From the NCBI RefSeq assembly GCF_018449655.1, contig NZ_JAAVUX010000003.1:330691-394690 (forward strand): 64,000 nucleotides of DNA, read 5' to 3'. The translations under genes were made by a program, and so were the position numbers. The notes under the pieces are model-generated. The model was not told the origin of the DNA. It saw only the letters and a list, made by a program, of their open reading frames with translations, and ran no database searches. Source of the stretch: Pseudomonas sp. dw_358. Lineage in GTDB: Bacteria > Pseudomonadota > Gammaproteobacteria > Pseudomonadales > Pseudomonadaceae. Below are positions 1 to 8,279 of the stretch, one piece after another (position 1 is the stretch's first letter; every line of letters begins with the position of its first letter).

Positions 1-116
1 GCAGCACCTTCCTGATCGACAAGGACGGTGTGCTGCGTCAGGAATGGCGCGGCGTGAAGGTGCCGGGGCATGTGGCAGCGGTGCTGGAAGCGGCGCAGGG
101 CTTGAACGCGGCGTAA
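1..116 (+). CDS. bcp: Peroxiredoxin Bcp, C-terminal fragment (cut by window start)
   Basis: The first 38 codons visible end at TAA 114-116 and read STFLIDKDGVLRQEWRGVKV followed by PGHVAAVL, the typical C-terminal end of the thioredoxin-fold peroxiredoxin Bcp (thiol peroxidase that reduces alkyl hydroperoxides in the cytoplasm). The catalytic cysteines lie upstream of the window. The neighbour on the opposite strand is a PerM-like permease, and the order bcp-perM-tusA-like-bepA matches PA1008-PA1005 in P. aeruginosa, which supports the assignment more than the short fragment alone does. Confidence 0.8.
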   Translation, partial: STFLIDKDGVLRQEWRGVKVPGHVAAVLEAAQGLNAA

Positions 117-173
117 TCGGAGTCGACTGGGCCCTTGTGGGCAGCCCTTGGGTGCCAGACTGGCGATGCCGAT

Positions 174-1244
174 CTAAAGCAACGGCGCCACCGTTGGCTG
201 ATTCCTTGGCCAGGCATCCAGCACGGCCTTGAAAAGGGTGGCCAGCGGAATCGCGAAGAAAATCCCCCAAAAGCCCCACAGCCCGCCGAACAGCAGCACC
301 GCGCAGATGATCGCCACGGGGTGAAGGTTCACCGCTTCGGAAAACAGCAGCGGCACCAGCACGTTGCCATCCAGCGTCTGGATGATTCCGTACACCACCA
401 TCAGATAGATGAACTGGTCACCCCAGCCCCACTGGAACAGGGCAATGGCGGTCACCGGTACGGTCACTACCACCGCGCCCACATAGGGCACCACCACCGA
501 CAGACCCACCAGCAGGGCCAGCAGCGCCGCGTAGTTGAGCCCCAAGGCCACGAAAGCGATATAAGTGGCAATGCCGCAGATAAAGATTTCGATGACCTTG
601 CCACGAATGTAGTTGGCCAGCTGCCGGTTCATTTCCTGGGCAACACGGGTGATCAAGGCACGCTCGCGAGGCAGGTAGCCACGCACCCAGCGGCTGATCA
701 TTTCGCGGTCCTTGAGAAAGAAGAACACCAGAATCGGCACCAGCACGAAGTAGATCATCATGTTGACCAGCAACGGCAGGCTGGCCAGCGAGAAGGTCAG
801 CGCCCATTGGCCGAATTTGCCAATCTCGCCCCGGGCCGTCTCGATTGCCTGCAACACCTGCTCGTCGGAGACCAGGTGCGGGTAGCGTTCGGGCAACAGC
901 AGCATCAGTGACTGCCACTTGCCGAGCATGCCGGGGAACTCGTTGAACAGGGTGATCAACTGGTGCCAGAGTAGCGGTACCAGCACCAGCATGAAGACCG
1001 CCAGCGCCCCGAGGAACAAAGCGAACACCAGCCCCACCGCCATGCCGGTCGGTACCCGCAGCCGCTCCAGGCCGTTGACCAGACCCTGCATCAGAAACGC
1101 CAGCACCATGCCAGCCAGCACCGGCGCCAGCATGCCGCCCAAGGTCAGCACCGCCGTGAACGCCAAGACCAGCAACACCGTCAGGACCACCGCCTGCTCG
1201 TCGGAGAAGTAGCGCTGAATCCAGTCGCGAAGCACCTTGAACAT
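174..1244 (-). CDS. AI-2E family transporter (PerM/YdgG-like permease)
   Basis: A 356-residue polytopic membrane protein with about eight hydrophobic segments: two near the N-terminus (around residues 17-55), one at 65-90 and a dense C-terminal block (residues 200-340) containing GLSVVVPYVGAVV and DGNVLVPLLFSEAVNLHP, which are typical of the AI-2E transporter/PerM family. Members have been linked to autoinducer-2 export in E. coli and to Na+/H+ antiport in others; the substrate here cannot be read from sequence. It lies 33 bases downstream of the TusA-like gene on the same strand, so the two are probably cotranscribed. It is tail-to-tail with bcp. Confidence 0.85.
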   Translation of the reverse strand: MFKVLRDWIQRYFSDEQAVVLTVLLVLAFTAVLTLGGMLAPVLAGMVLAFLMQGLVNGLERLRVPTGMAVGLVFALFLGALAVFMLVLVPLLWHQLITLFNEFPGMLGKWQSLMLLLPERYPHLVSDEQVLQAIETARGEIGKFGQWALTFSLASLPLLVNMMIYFVLVPILVFFFLKDREMISRWVRGYLPRERALITRVAQEMNRQLANYIRGKVIEIFICGIATYIAFVALGLNYAALLALLVGLSVVVPYVGAVVVTVPVTAIALFQWGWGDQFIYLMVVYGIIQTLDGNVLVPLLFSEAVNLHPVAIICAVLLFGGLWGFWGIFFAIPLATLFKAVLDAWPRNQPTVAPLL

Positions 1245-1277
1245 CGAAAATCCTTCAGAGGAAAAATGGTCTGCGGG

Positions 1278-1517
1278 TTACGCCTTGCGCAGCCAATAGG
1301 TATAGACGCCGTTATCGGCTTGTTCTTGTAACAATTCGTGGCCTGCCAGTTTGGCAAAGGTACGAAAGTCCCGCTGTGAACCGGCGTCGGTGGCGACCAC
1401 TTTCAGCACCGCGCCGGGACTCAATCGGTTGAGCTCAAGCTTCGCCTTGAGCAGCGGCAGCGGGCAATCGAGGCCACTGGCGTCGACTTCGGCATCACAG
1501 GCGAGTACATCGGACAT
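1278..1517 (-). CDS. TusA-family sulfurtransferase (PA1006-like)
   Basis: A 79-residue protein with the TusA/SirA fold signature DASGLDCPLPLLKAK: Cys18 in the CPxP motif is the persulfide-carrying residue. TusA-family proteins relay sulfur from cysteine desulfurase to acceptors. The syntenic P. aeruginosa protein PA1006 has been tied to molybdenum homeostasis and nitrate reductase activity, a role that may carry over but is not shown by sequence. The gene is divergent from bepA (150-base shared upstream region) and is followed by the PerM-like gene. An ATG at 1517 gives the usual family length. Confidence 0.85.
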   Translation of the reverse strand: MSDVLACDAEVDASGLDCPLPLLKAKLELNRLSPGAVLKVVATDAGSQRDFRTFAKLAGHELLQEQADNGVYTYWLRKA

Positions 1518-1667
1518 GGGGCTCTCCGCAAAGGCATCGGCAGCAGAACCGCCGCCTTGCAGGCGGCGGTACCAATCGGCCGCCTAGGATACCTGAACCT
1601 TGCCACCACTGGTCGCCATGTGTTGACTTGGCTACAGTAAGGCTTCCTCCCGCTTCGAGCGCTGTGC

Positions 1668-3104
1668 ATGAGATTTCTGCGCCCTACTCTGCTGACATTG
1701 GCCTGCCTGCTGGCGCTGCCGGGGCATGCCGACGACCTGCCACTGCTTGGCGATGCCAGTTCCGCCATCGTTTCCCCGCAACAGGAACACCAGTTGGGAC
1801 GCGCCTGGCTGGCACTCCTGCGCTCTGAGGTGGGTCAATTGTCCGACCCCCAGCTCAAGGATTACGTCGAGACCAGCGTCTACCACCTGGCCGAAACCAG
1901 CCAACTGGAGGATCGGCGTCTGGAATTCATCCTGATCGACAGCGATGAGCTCAACGCCTTTGCCGCGCCTGGCGGTATCGTCGGGGTCAACGGCGGCCTG
2001 TTCCTCAATGCCACGACCGAGGGCGAATATGCCGCGGTCCTGGCCCACGAACTGGCGCACGTCTCCCAGCGCCACTTCGCCCGGGGCATCGAGGAGCAAT
2101 CCCATATGCAGGTCCCGGTGATGGCCGCACTGCTGGCAGGGATCGTCATGGCAGCGGCCGGCGCAGGCGACGTCGGGGTCGCTACCATCTTCGGCAGCCA
2201 GGCCGCCGCCATCCAGTCACAGCTGGCATTCTCCCGAGAGCGCGAACAGGAAGCGGACCGCATCGGCATCATCAACCTGCAGAAAGCCGGCTACGACCCG
2301 CGCAACATGCCGAACATGTTCGAGCGGCTGATGCGCCAGTATCGCTTCGACGCCAAGCCGCCGGAGTTCCTGCTGACTCACCCGATCACCGAGGCGCGCA
2401 TCGCCGACACCCGTAACCGCGCCGAGCAATTCCCGCCGGGCGGTATCGAAGACACCCTGCGCTATCAACTGATGCGCGCGCGGGTCCAGCTCATCTATGA
2501 AGACACCCCGGGAATGGCGGCCAAGCGTTTCCAGGCTTTGCTGGATGAAAACCCCAAGTCCGAATCCGCCCGCTATGGGCTGGCCATCGCACAGATCAAA
2601 GGCGGGCAGCTCAACGATGCGCGGGCCAACCTCAAGACGCTGCTGGCCAAATCTCCCGACGAGATCGTCTATAACCTGGCCGAGATCGAGCTGGACGTGG
2701 CCAACAGCCGTGTACCGGATGCCCAGGCTCGAGTCGATCAGATGCTCAGGCTGTACCCCGACAACTACCCGCTCAATCAGGTCCATATCGAGGTACTGCT
2801 CAAGCAGAACCGCAATGCCGAGGCCGAAAAGGGCCTGGAAGCCCTGCTCAAGACCCGTCCCAACGATCCAGACGTGTGGAACATGGTGGCCGACACCCGT
2901 GGCCTGAACGGCAACATCATCGGCCTGCACCAAGCTCGGGCCGAATACTTCGCCCTGACCGGCGATTTCCGCCAGGCCCAGCAGCAACTGGACTTCGCCA
3001 AGCGCCGTGCCAACGATAACTTTCAGCTGGCTTCTCGAATCGATGCGCGGCAGAAGGAGTTGGAAGAGCAGGAAAGGATGGTGAAAGAATTGATGAAGGG
3101 ATGA
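1668..3104 (+). CDS. bepA: BepA-like periplasmic M48 metalloprotease with TPR domain
   Basis: A 478-residue protein with a cleavable signal peptide (about residues 1-21, ending GHA). The M48 peptidase domain carries the zinc site HELAH at residues 127-131, with a downstream EREQEADRIG segment giving the third ligand. After about residue 260 the chain becomes TPR-like (repeated ENPKSESARYGLA, RLYPDNYPLNQ, TRPNDPDVWNMV units). This is the architecture of BepA/YfgC, which works with the BAM complex in the periplasm to assemble or degrade LptD and other outer-membrane proteins. Length matches E. coli BepA (487). Divergent from the TusA-like gene, as in PA1005/PA1006. Confidence 0.9.
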   Translation: MRFLRPTLLTLACLLALPGHADDLPLLGDASSAIVSPQQEHQLGRAWLALLRSEVGQLSDPQLKDYVETSVYHLAETSQLEDRRLEFILIDSDELNAFAAPGGIVGVNGGLFLNATTEGEYAAVLAHELAHVSQRHFARGIEEQSHMQVPVMAALLAGIVMAAAGAGDVGVATIFGSQAAAIQSQLAFSREREQEADRIGIINLQKAGYDPRNMPNMFERLMRQYRFDAKPPEFLLTHPITEARIADTRNRAEQFPPGGIEDTLRYQLMRARVQLIYEDTPGMAAKRFQALLDENPKSESARYGLAIAQIKGGQLNDARANLKTLLAKSPDEIVYNLAEIELDVANSRVPDAQARVDQMLRLYPDNYPLNQVHIEVLLKQNRNAEAEKGLEALLKTRPNDPDVWNMVADTRGLNGNIIGLHQARAEYFALTGDFRQAQQQLDFAKRRANDNFQLASRIDARQKELEEQERMVKELMKG

Positions 3105-3201
3105 TATTTCAAATGGCGCAGGCTGCTCCTGCCCAAGCCCGCGATGCGACCCCATCCATGCATCAGACAAACGGTGATAACAATTCTCATCCTGCCCTTG
3201 C

Positions 3202-3243
3202 TGTCTAATTAAGATATATCTTACGATGTATCTTAATTAGACA
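3202..3243. promoter_or_regulatory. Perfect 15-bp inverted repeat, putative YqjI operator
   Basis: TGTCTAATTAAGATA (3202-3216) is the exact reverse complement of TATCTTAATTAGACA (3229-3243), separated by 12 bases. Inside it, TAAGATATATCTTA (3210-3223) is itself a perfect palindrome, so three TATCTTA half-sites are present. It lies directly before the Shine-Dalgarno (AGGAGA, 3243-3248) of the PadR-family gene, a position expected for autorepression. Size, AT content and context fit a PadR/YqjI dimer site; binding is inferred. Confidence 0.7.
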
Positions 3244-3254
3244 GGAGAAAGCAC

Positions 3255-3803
3255 ATGAGAGAGCCCCGCCATCTGGGACAAGGAGACGGCCTCGAGCGCC
3301 GTCATGGCCGCGAGCGTGGCGGCCGCGGCCCTCGGGTATTTGCCCCGGGCGACCTGAAACTGTTGTTGCTGGCACTGATTGCCGAGCAACCCTGCCACGG
3401 CTACGAGCTGATCCGCCAAATCGAAGAAATGTTCGACGGCGCCTACAGCCCGAGCCCTGGCGTGATCTACCCGACCCTGACCTTTCTTGAAGAACTCGAG
3501 CATATCCTCGGCGACACTCAGGGGGGCAAGAAGCTGTACACCATCACCGATGGCGGGCGCCAGGCCGTCATCGACCAGGCCATTGCCCTGGAGGGCGTAC
3601 GCACTCGGATCGACGTCAGCAAACGTTCCCTGCGCGGCCATGATCGTCCGCCCGAGATCCATGAAGCCGTGCACAACGTGCGTCACGCCCTGCAATCCCA
3701 TCACGGCCGCTGGACCCCGGAAGAAATTCTGCGGGTTTGCGAGCTGCTCAATGCAACTGCCCGCGCCATCGTCGACAGCCCTGCCCTGGAGAACGCGCAA
3801 TGA
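3255..3803 (+). CDS. yqjI: PadR-family metal-responsive regulator, YqjI type
   Basis: A 182-residue winged-helix PadR protein: the DNA-binding domain spans about residues 35-110 (LKLLLLALIAEQPCHGYELI and PSPGVIYPTLTFLEEL), with a C-terminal dimerisation region. E. coli YqjI is a nickel/iron-responsive repressor of the siderophore reductase gene yqjH; here the downstream gene is exactly that reductase, which makes the YqjI call firm. The N-terminal extension (residues 1-33) is Arg/Gly-rich with only two histidines (6 and 17) and no cysteine, whereas the E. coli protein has a His/Cys-rich metal-binding tail, so metal sensing may differ. Its stop overlaps the next start (ATGA). Confidence 0.85.
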   Translation: MREPRHLGQGDGLERRHGRERGGRGPRVFAPGDLKLLLLALIAEQPCHGYELIRQIEEMFDGAYSPSPGVIYPTLTFLEELEHILGDTQGGKKLYTITDGGRQAVIDQAIALEGVRTRIDVSKRSLRGHDRPPEIHEAVHNVRHALQSHHGRWTPEEILRVCELLNATARAIVDSPALENAQ

Positions 3804-4591
3804 CCGAACACAATTCCAACGCCGTCCACCGCGTCATGCATGAAATCAAACGCCGAAAGTTGCGAGTGCTGAAGGTCACCGATCTGACCCCGCGCATGCG
3901 CCGCATCACCTTGGGCGGCGCACAGCTGGCCGGTTTTTTGAGCCAGGCCGCCGACGACCATATCAAGCTGTTTTTCCCCCGCAATGCCGAGGAGGAGCAA
4001 GCCATGTTGACCATGGTACTGGGTGGCCCGAAAGACGACGGCCCCAAACCGGCCATGCGTGACTACACGCCGCGCCGTATCGACTTGGCCAATCTGGAAT
4101 TGGACATCGACTTCGTCCTCCACGGCGACGGCCCCGCCTCCACCTGGGCGGCGCAAGCCGAACCGGGGCAGCACCTGAACATCGGCGGCCCGCGCAGCTC
4201 GCTGATCGTGCCGGACATTTTCGACAGCTACCTGCTGATCGGCGATGAAACTGCCCTTCCGGCCATCGCCCGCCGCCTGGAAGAATTGTCTCCCGGACGC
4301 ACCGCGCTGGTGATCGTCGAAATCGAGAACGAAGCCGAACGCCAGCCGCTGAACAGCGCTGCAAACCTGGAAGTGATCTGGGTCAACCGTCACTCCAGCG
4401 ATAACGCGCTGGCACGCACAGTGGCCGATCTGCAACTGCCCGAGGGCGAGCTGTATGCGTGGATTGCCCTGGAAGCCGCATTGTCACGGCGCCTGCGCAA
4501 GGTGTTGATCCAGGATCATGGCCTGGCGGAAGGCGCAGTCAAGGCCGCCGGCTACTGGCGGCTGGACGAGAACGAAAACGATGCCCCCTGA
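3800..4591 (+). CDS. yqjH: Siderophore-interacting protein, YqjH/ViuB-type ferric reductase
   Basis: A 263-residue FAD/NAD(P)H oxidoreductase of the siderophore-interacting protein family, which releases iron from ferric siderophores in the cytoplasm by reduction. Visible marks are the FAD-binding RDYTPRRID segment (around residue 92), the GDGPASTWAA stretch before the nucleotide-binding lobe, and GDETALPAIARRLEEL in the NAD(P)H-binding half. The start ATG at 3800 overlaps the TGA of yqjI by four bases, and an in-frame upstream extension lies inside yqjI and is rejected. Cotranscription with its own regulator differs from the divergent arrangement in E. coli. Confidence 0.88.
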   Translation: MTEHNSNAVHRVMHEIKRRKLRVLKVTDLTPRMRRITLGGAQLAGFLSQAADDHIKLFFPRNAEEEQAMLTMVLGGPKDDGPKPAMRDYTPRRIDLANLELDIDFVLHGDGPASTWAAQAEPGQHLNIGGPRSSLIVPDIFDSYLLIGDETALPAIARRLEELSPGRTALVIVEIENEAERQPLNSAANLEVIWVNRHSSDNALARTVADLQLPEGELYAWIALEAALSRRLRKVLIQDHGLAEGAVKAAGYWRLDENENDAP

Positions 4592-4604
4592 GCCCCGCCC
4601 GTGA

Positions 4605-5036
4605 TCACTTCTTGATCACATCTCCCCGTTGGGCCGCCAGCCGCGCCAGCAGGCGGTTCTGCGCGGGGACCGGGACGTTCTGGGCGTTCATGCTGTCGAT
4701 CAGGTCTTCCACCAGCGCGTTGAACTCGGCCTTGCCGATGTTCTGGCCCTTGTGGACCTCGGCCATGCTGTCGCCGGTATAGCGGCAAGGGCCACCCGCC
4801 TCCATGCAGAACTTCAACACCAATTGATCGCGCAGGCGCAGCGGCTCGACATGCTGGAAGTGCCGATTGATGCGCGAGTCATGGGCAATATTGATCAGCA
4901 TGCCCTCGACGATGCGGTTGATACCGGGCCGCTCGCCGAGCTCACGGTAGAGGCTGTCGTCTTTCGGCGGCTGCAATGCGCAGGCGCTCAGCAAGAGCAG
5001 GCAAGCCACCGTCCATCCACGCCACAACGCACTCAT
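4605..5036 (-). CDS. Lipoprotein group-1 truncated hemoglobin
   Basis: A 143-residue protein: residues 1-19 are a lipoprotein signal ending in LLSAC, and the rest is a group-1 truncated globin (LYRELGERPGINRIVEGML; LKFCMEAGGPCRYTGDSM; EVHKGQNIGKAEF, whose His is the proximal haem ligand). Truncated globins bind O2 and NO; a lipid-anchored periplasmic location is unusual for the family. It begins one base after the stop of the DUF3034 gene, so the two are almost certainly translated from one mRNA. An inverted repeat GTGATCA-CTTCT-TGATCAC (4601-4619) overlaps its stop codon and could help terminate both converging transcripts. Confidence 0.85.
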   Translation of the reverse strand: MSALWRGWTVACLLLLSACALQPPKDDSLYRELGERPGINRIVEGMLINIAHDSRINRHFQHVEPLRLRDQLVLKFCMEAGGPCRYTGDSMAEVHKGQNIGKAEFNALVEDLIDSMNAQNVPVPAQNRLLARLAAQRGDVIKK

Positions 5037-5037
5037 C

Positions 5038-5907
5038 TTAAAAAGCCCCCTGCACGGAAAGGTAGGTGCCGTTCTGATTGTTCAGCGTGGCGATTTCACC
5101 CAGCTGCGCGTACGCCAGCACGAAGGACAGATGCTTGTTGGGGAAGTAGCCGACAAACAGATCAGCCCAGTCACTTTCACCGGCAAAGGACAAGTTGTCC
5201 GGTTTTTCACGGTATTCGACGCCCATGGCCCAGTGGGGGTTGACCAGCACCGCCACCGAACCTTCCTTGAGCACACTGCGGCTGTCACGGCGATCACCGC
5301 CAAAGCCAAGCAGACCGTTTTCGTTGGCGCGGCTGTAGCGAACACCGCCGTTGACCACCAGGTTGTAGCCAAAGAATGCCCCCATGAACAGGCGGCTTGC
5401 GGTCAGGTAACCGTCCACATCGGCGTCACGCTTGGCGCCCACCAGACTGGGGATCAGGAAGTCATTCTGATGTTTGTATTCCAGCCCCAGCGACACCTGC
5501 GGCAGGCGGTCGTAGATCAGGTCGCCGAACAGCCTGACCTTGGCGCCGAAAATGTCCATGCCCAGGTGGTCCTGCGGCAAGTTGAGCTTGTGCACCAGGC
5601 TGCCCAGGTTGAAATCCTGATGGGCATAGGACAGCTCGACGCGGTTGTTCCAGGACGCCGCGAGGCCGGCCACATCCAGGCGATAGTCCGGCAACCAGAC
5701 CCGCGTGGCAAAGGCGCTCGCGCCCCACTGCCCTTCATCGCCGTAGCTGGTGATGACTGCCCACGGCGTGATACCGCCGCCGGCCGCGCCGTCGATGCTG
5801 GTGCCCCCGCCCGTGGCGATCAGGCGACCGTCGTCAGCCTCGGCCTGAGGTGCCAGCGACACCGAGCAGGCCATGGCCATGAATACAGCAGGCAAGTAAC
5901 GTTTCAT
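5038..5907 (-). CDS. DUF3034 family putative outer-membrane protein
   Basis: A 289-residue protein with a signal peptide (MKRYLPAVFMAMACSVSLAP, cut near residue 24) and an alternating polar/aromatic pattern ending in a C-terminal Phe (YLSVQGAF), as in outer-membrane beta-barrels. Diagnostic DUF3034 segments are LIATGGGTSIDGAAGGGITPW, LLGFGGDRRDSRS and YREKPDNLSFAGESDWADLF. No function is established for the family. The start at 5907 was preferred to an upstream in-frame ATG (6021) because it gives the signal peptide and sits two bases past the stop of the preceding GGDEF/EAL gene; the truncated globin follows with a one-base gap. Confidence 0.85.
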   Translation of the reverse strand: MKRYLPAVFMAMACSVSLAPQAEADDGRLIATGGGTSIDGAAGGGITPWAVITSYGDEGQWGASAFATRVWLPDYRLDVAGLAASWNNRVELSYAHQDFNLGSLVHKLNLPQDHLGMDIFGAKVRLFGDLIYDRLPQVSLGLEYKHQNDFLIPSLVGAKRDADVDGYLTASRLFMGAFFGYNLVVNGGVRYSRANENGLLGFGGDRRDSRSVLKEGSVAVLVNPHWAMGVEYREKPDNLSFAGESDWADLFVGYFPNKHLSFVLAYAQLGEIATLNNQNGTYLSVQGAF

Positions 5908-5909
5908 GG

Positions 5910-8279
5910 TTAATGGACCAGAATGGAAGGGGCGGTAAGGGGCTGTCGAACCCAGGTTTCGAATGCCTGGGGCGGCAGCGGCCGGCTGATCAAGTAACCC
6001 TGGGCGGTATCGCACTCCCAACGTTCGAGCAAGCGCAGGCTGCGTTCGTACTCGACGCCCTCGGCAACCACTTTCAGCCCCAGGTTGTGGCTCATTTCAA
6101 TGGTGGAACGAACGATAACGGCGTCTTCACTGGTTTCATCCAGGTCGCGGACAAACGATTGGTCGATCTTCAGCTCCTGCACCGGCAAGCGTTTGAGGTG
6201 AGCCAGAGACGAGTAACCCGTGCCGAAGTCATCCACCGACAGGCTGATGCCGCAATTGCGCAGGCTGTTGAGCACTTTCAGGGCGGCTTCCGGCTCGCGC
6301 ATGATGGCGCTCTCGGTGATCTCGAAAATCAACTGCTGTGCCGGTACGTTGTGCAGCTTGAGCAGACGGAGGACCCGTTCGAGCAGGTCGCCGCCGGTGA
6401 GATCTTCGGCCGAAATGTTCAGCGACACCTGAATGCGCAGCCCGCGGCTGTTCCACTCGGCCAGTTGGCGGATACCTTCTTCGATCACCCAGCGGGTCAG
6501 AATCTGGATACTGCCGGTACGCTCGGCCAGCTCGATGAACTCGCCCGGCGAGACCATGCCGAAGTGCGGATGCTGCCAGCGCAGCAAGGCCTCGGCCTGT
6601 ACCACGCGTTGTTGGCGAATGTCGAGCTTGGGCTGGTAGTGCAGCATCAGCTCGCCATTGGTCGCCGCCCGGCGCAGATCGCGAATCAGGCGGATTTGTC
6701 GCTGATGGGCCAGGTCGCGGCCGTGCTGATAGACCTGCAAGCGACCCGGCATGTCACCGGCATCCTTCATGGCGATAGCGGCGCGGCCCAGCAGCTCTTC
6801 GGCGGTGATGCCGTCGGCCGGGTAGGCGGCGATGCCGATACGGCAGTCGATGCTCACGTCCTGTCCGCCGAACCGGTGTGGCTGCAAAAGGACTTGCTGC
6901 AGGGTGTCGGCCCTGGCCACGGCGCTGGCGCTGTCCATGTTCTCCAGCAGCACCAGAAACTCGTCGGTGATCAAGTGCGCGACGGTATCGCCGGGGCGGA
7001 TAAATTCCCGCAGGTTTTCGCCAATCTGTTGCAGCAGGCGGTCGATGAACGCAGGGCCGCCGGTGTCGCTCAGCGCCTTGAGGTTATCGACCCCCAGATA
7101 GAGCAATGCCACGGGACGGTCGGCGGAGATTGCGCTGCCAAGACGCTCCATGGCCAACGCGCGGTTGGGCAGACCGGTCAAGGCATCGTGGAGGGCATTG
7201 TGGGCAAGCAGCACTTCGCGCTCGGCAATGCCTTGCTGCATGCTGTGAATGGCGTTGGCCAAAAGCCCCAGCTCGTCGGCGCGCTGTACGGGCAACTGGG
7301 TGTGATAGTCACCCAGACGAATGCGGTCGGCGGCGACGGCCAGCGCCCGCACCGGCTGAGAGACGCTGCGAGCCAGCAACAGTGCACCGATCAGCGACGC
7401 CAGCAGAGCCGCCATGGCGATCAGCAGAATATTGTGGTCCAGTGGGGCAAAAGCGCCGAGAGCCGCATCCAGCGGGCTTTGCAGCAGGGCAATGACCTGA
7501 CTGCTGGCCGCGTCTGGCGATCCAGACAGCATCAGAACCTGGCTGAGAAAGCGCTGGCCCTCATGCTCGCTGAGGGTGATGGTGCGGCCTTGACCGGCAT
7601 TGCTCTGGATCCAGTGCACCAAGGGGTCCAGCATCACGATGGGCTGAGTGGTGATCAGTTGACCGGGCACACCTTTATCCACGGCCAGAAAAGATACTTC
7701 GAGGTTGCTCAGCTCATGCAGCTCTTTGGCGAAAGCGGCGTCCATGCTGAAGCCGACCACCACCCGGGCGATCGGCAGCGGCGCCAGTACCGGTGTTTCC
7801 ACCAACAGGTGCGGCTGCCCCTGGAGCGCGACGATGATCATCGACTGACCGGTGCGACGGGCATCGCGCATGGCCTGGTCGAAAGGGAACACGCTGTCGA
7901 CGGGGACCGCATCCACGGTGCTGCCCAGCACCTTGCCATCCATCCCCAACAGAAACATGTCGCTGGCGTTGATGCGCCCGCCGTGGTTGAGCAGGGCCGA
8001 GCGGATGGTGGCCGAATCGCCACTGGCAACGGCATCGCGAAAACCGAAGTCGGCGGCCAGCACCTGCACGCCATCGCGCAGGCGGCGGCCGCGGGTGTCC
8101 AGCAGACGTTCGAACAATTTGGTGCCCAGCTGCAACTGCGCACTGGCCTGGCTGCGTACGGCCTCGTTGGTGGCAACTTTGACCGCCATTGTAAGCGCGC
8201 CGATCACCACCAGCAGCAGCAGGATCAGTACCCCGGCGATGCGCGCCTGAAAGCTATTTTTGAGGTTCACTGAGGGCAT
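5910..8279 (-). CDS. Membrane GGDEF/EAL protein with degenerate GGDEF motif
   Basis: A 789-residue inner-membrane protein: an N-terminal transmembrane helix (about 14-34), a periplasmic sensor region of about 270 residues, a second helix (about 290-310), HAMP, GGDEF and EAL. The GGDEF active site reads ITDEF, so cyclase activity is probably lost. The EAL half keeps its catalytic set (EALLRW, NIS, FEITES, DDFGTGYSS, KIDQSF, EGVE), predicting c-di-GMP hydrolysis. The start at 8279 (MPSVNLKNSFQARI) was chosen because it leads straight into the first membrane helix; this overlaps the end of the upstream gene by 26 bases. Longer in-frame starts lie inside that gene. Confidence 0.85.
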   Translation of the reverse strand: MPSVNLKNSFQARIAGVLILLLLVVIGALTMAVKVATNEAVRSQASAQLQLGTKLFERLLDTRGRRLRDGVQVLAADFGFRDAVASGDSATIRSALLNHGGRINASDMFLLGMDGKVLGSTVDAVPVDSVFPFDQAMRDARRTGQSMIIVALQGQPHLLVETPVLAPLPIARVVVGFSMDAAFAKELHELSNLEVSFLAVDKGVPGQLITTQPIVMLDPLVHWIQSNAGQGRTITLSEHEGQRFLSQVLMLSGSPDAASSQVIALLQSPLDAALGAFAPLDHNILLIAMAALLASLIGALLLARSVSQPVRALAVAADRIRLGDYHTQLPVQRADELGLLANAIHSMQQGIAEREVLLAHNALHDALTGLPNRALAMERLGSAISADRPVALLYLGVDNLKALSDTGGPAFIDRLLQQIGENLREFIRPGDTVAHLITDEFLVLLENMDSASAVARADTLQQVLLQPHRFGGQDVSIDCRIGIAAYPADGITAEELLGRAAIAMKDAGDMPGRLQVYQHGRDLAHQRQIRLIRDLRRAATNGELMLHYQPKLDIRQQRVVQAEALLRWQHPHFGMVSPGEFIELAERTGSIQILTRWVIEEGIRQLAEWNSRGLRIQVSLNISAEDLTGGDLLERVLRLLKLHNVPAQQLIFEITESAIMREPEAALKVLNSLRNCGISLSVDDFGTGYSSLAHLKRLPVQELKIDQSFVRDLDETSEDAVIVRSTIEMSHNLGLKVVAEGVEYERSLRLLERWECDTAQGYLISRPLPPQAFETWVRQPLTAPSILVH

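Noticed and set aside
135..911. A 258-codon plus-strand frame over the permease gene
   Set aside because: Antisense shadow of the AI-2E-family transporter; no ribosome binding site or homology pattern.
5913..8273. A 786-codon open frame antisense to the GGDEF/EAL gene
   Set aside because: Shadow of the real gene; the product is His/Gln-rich without any recognisable domain.
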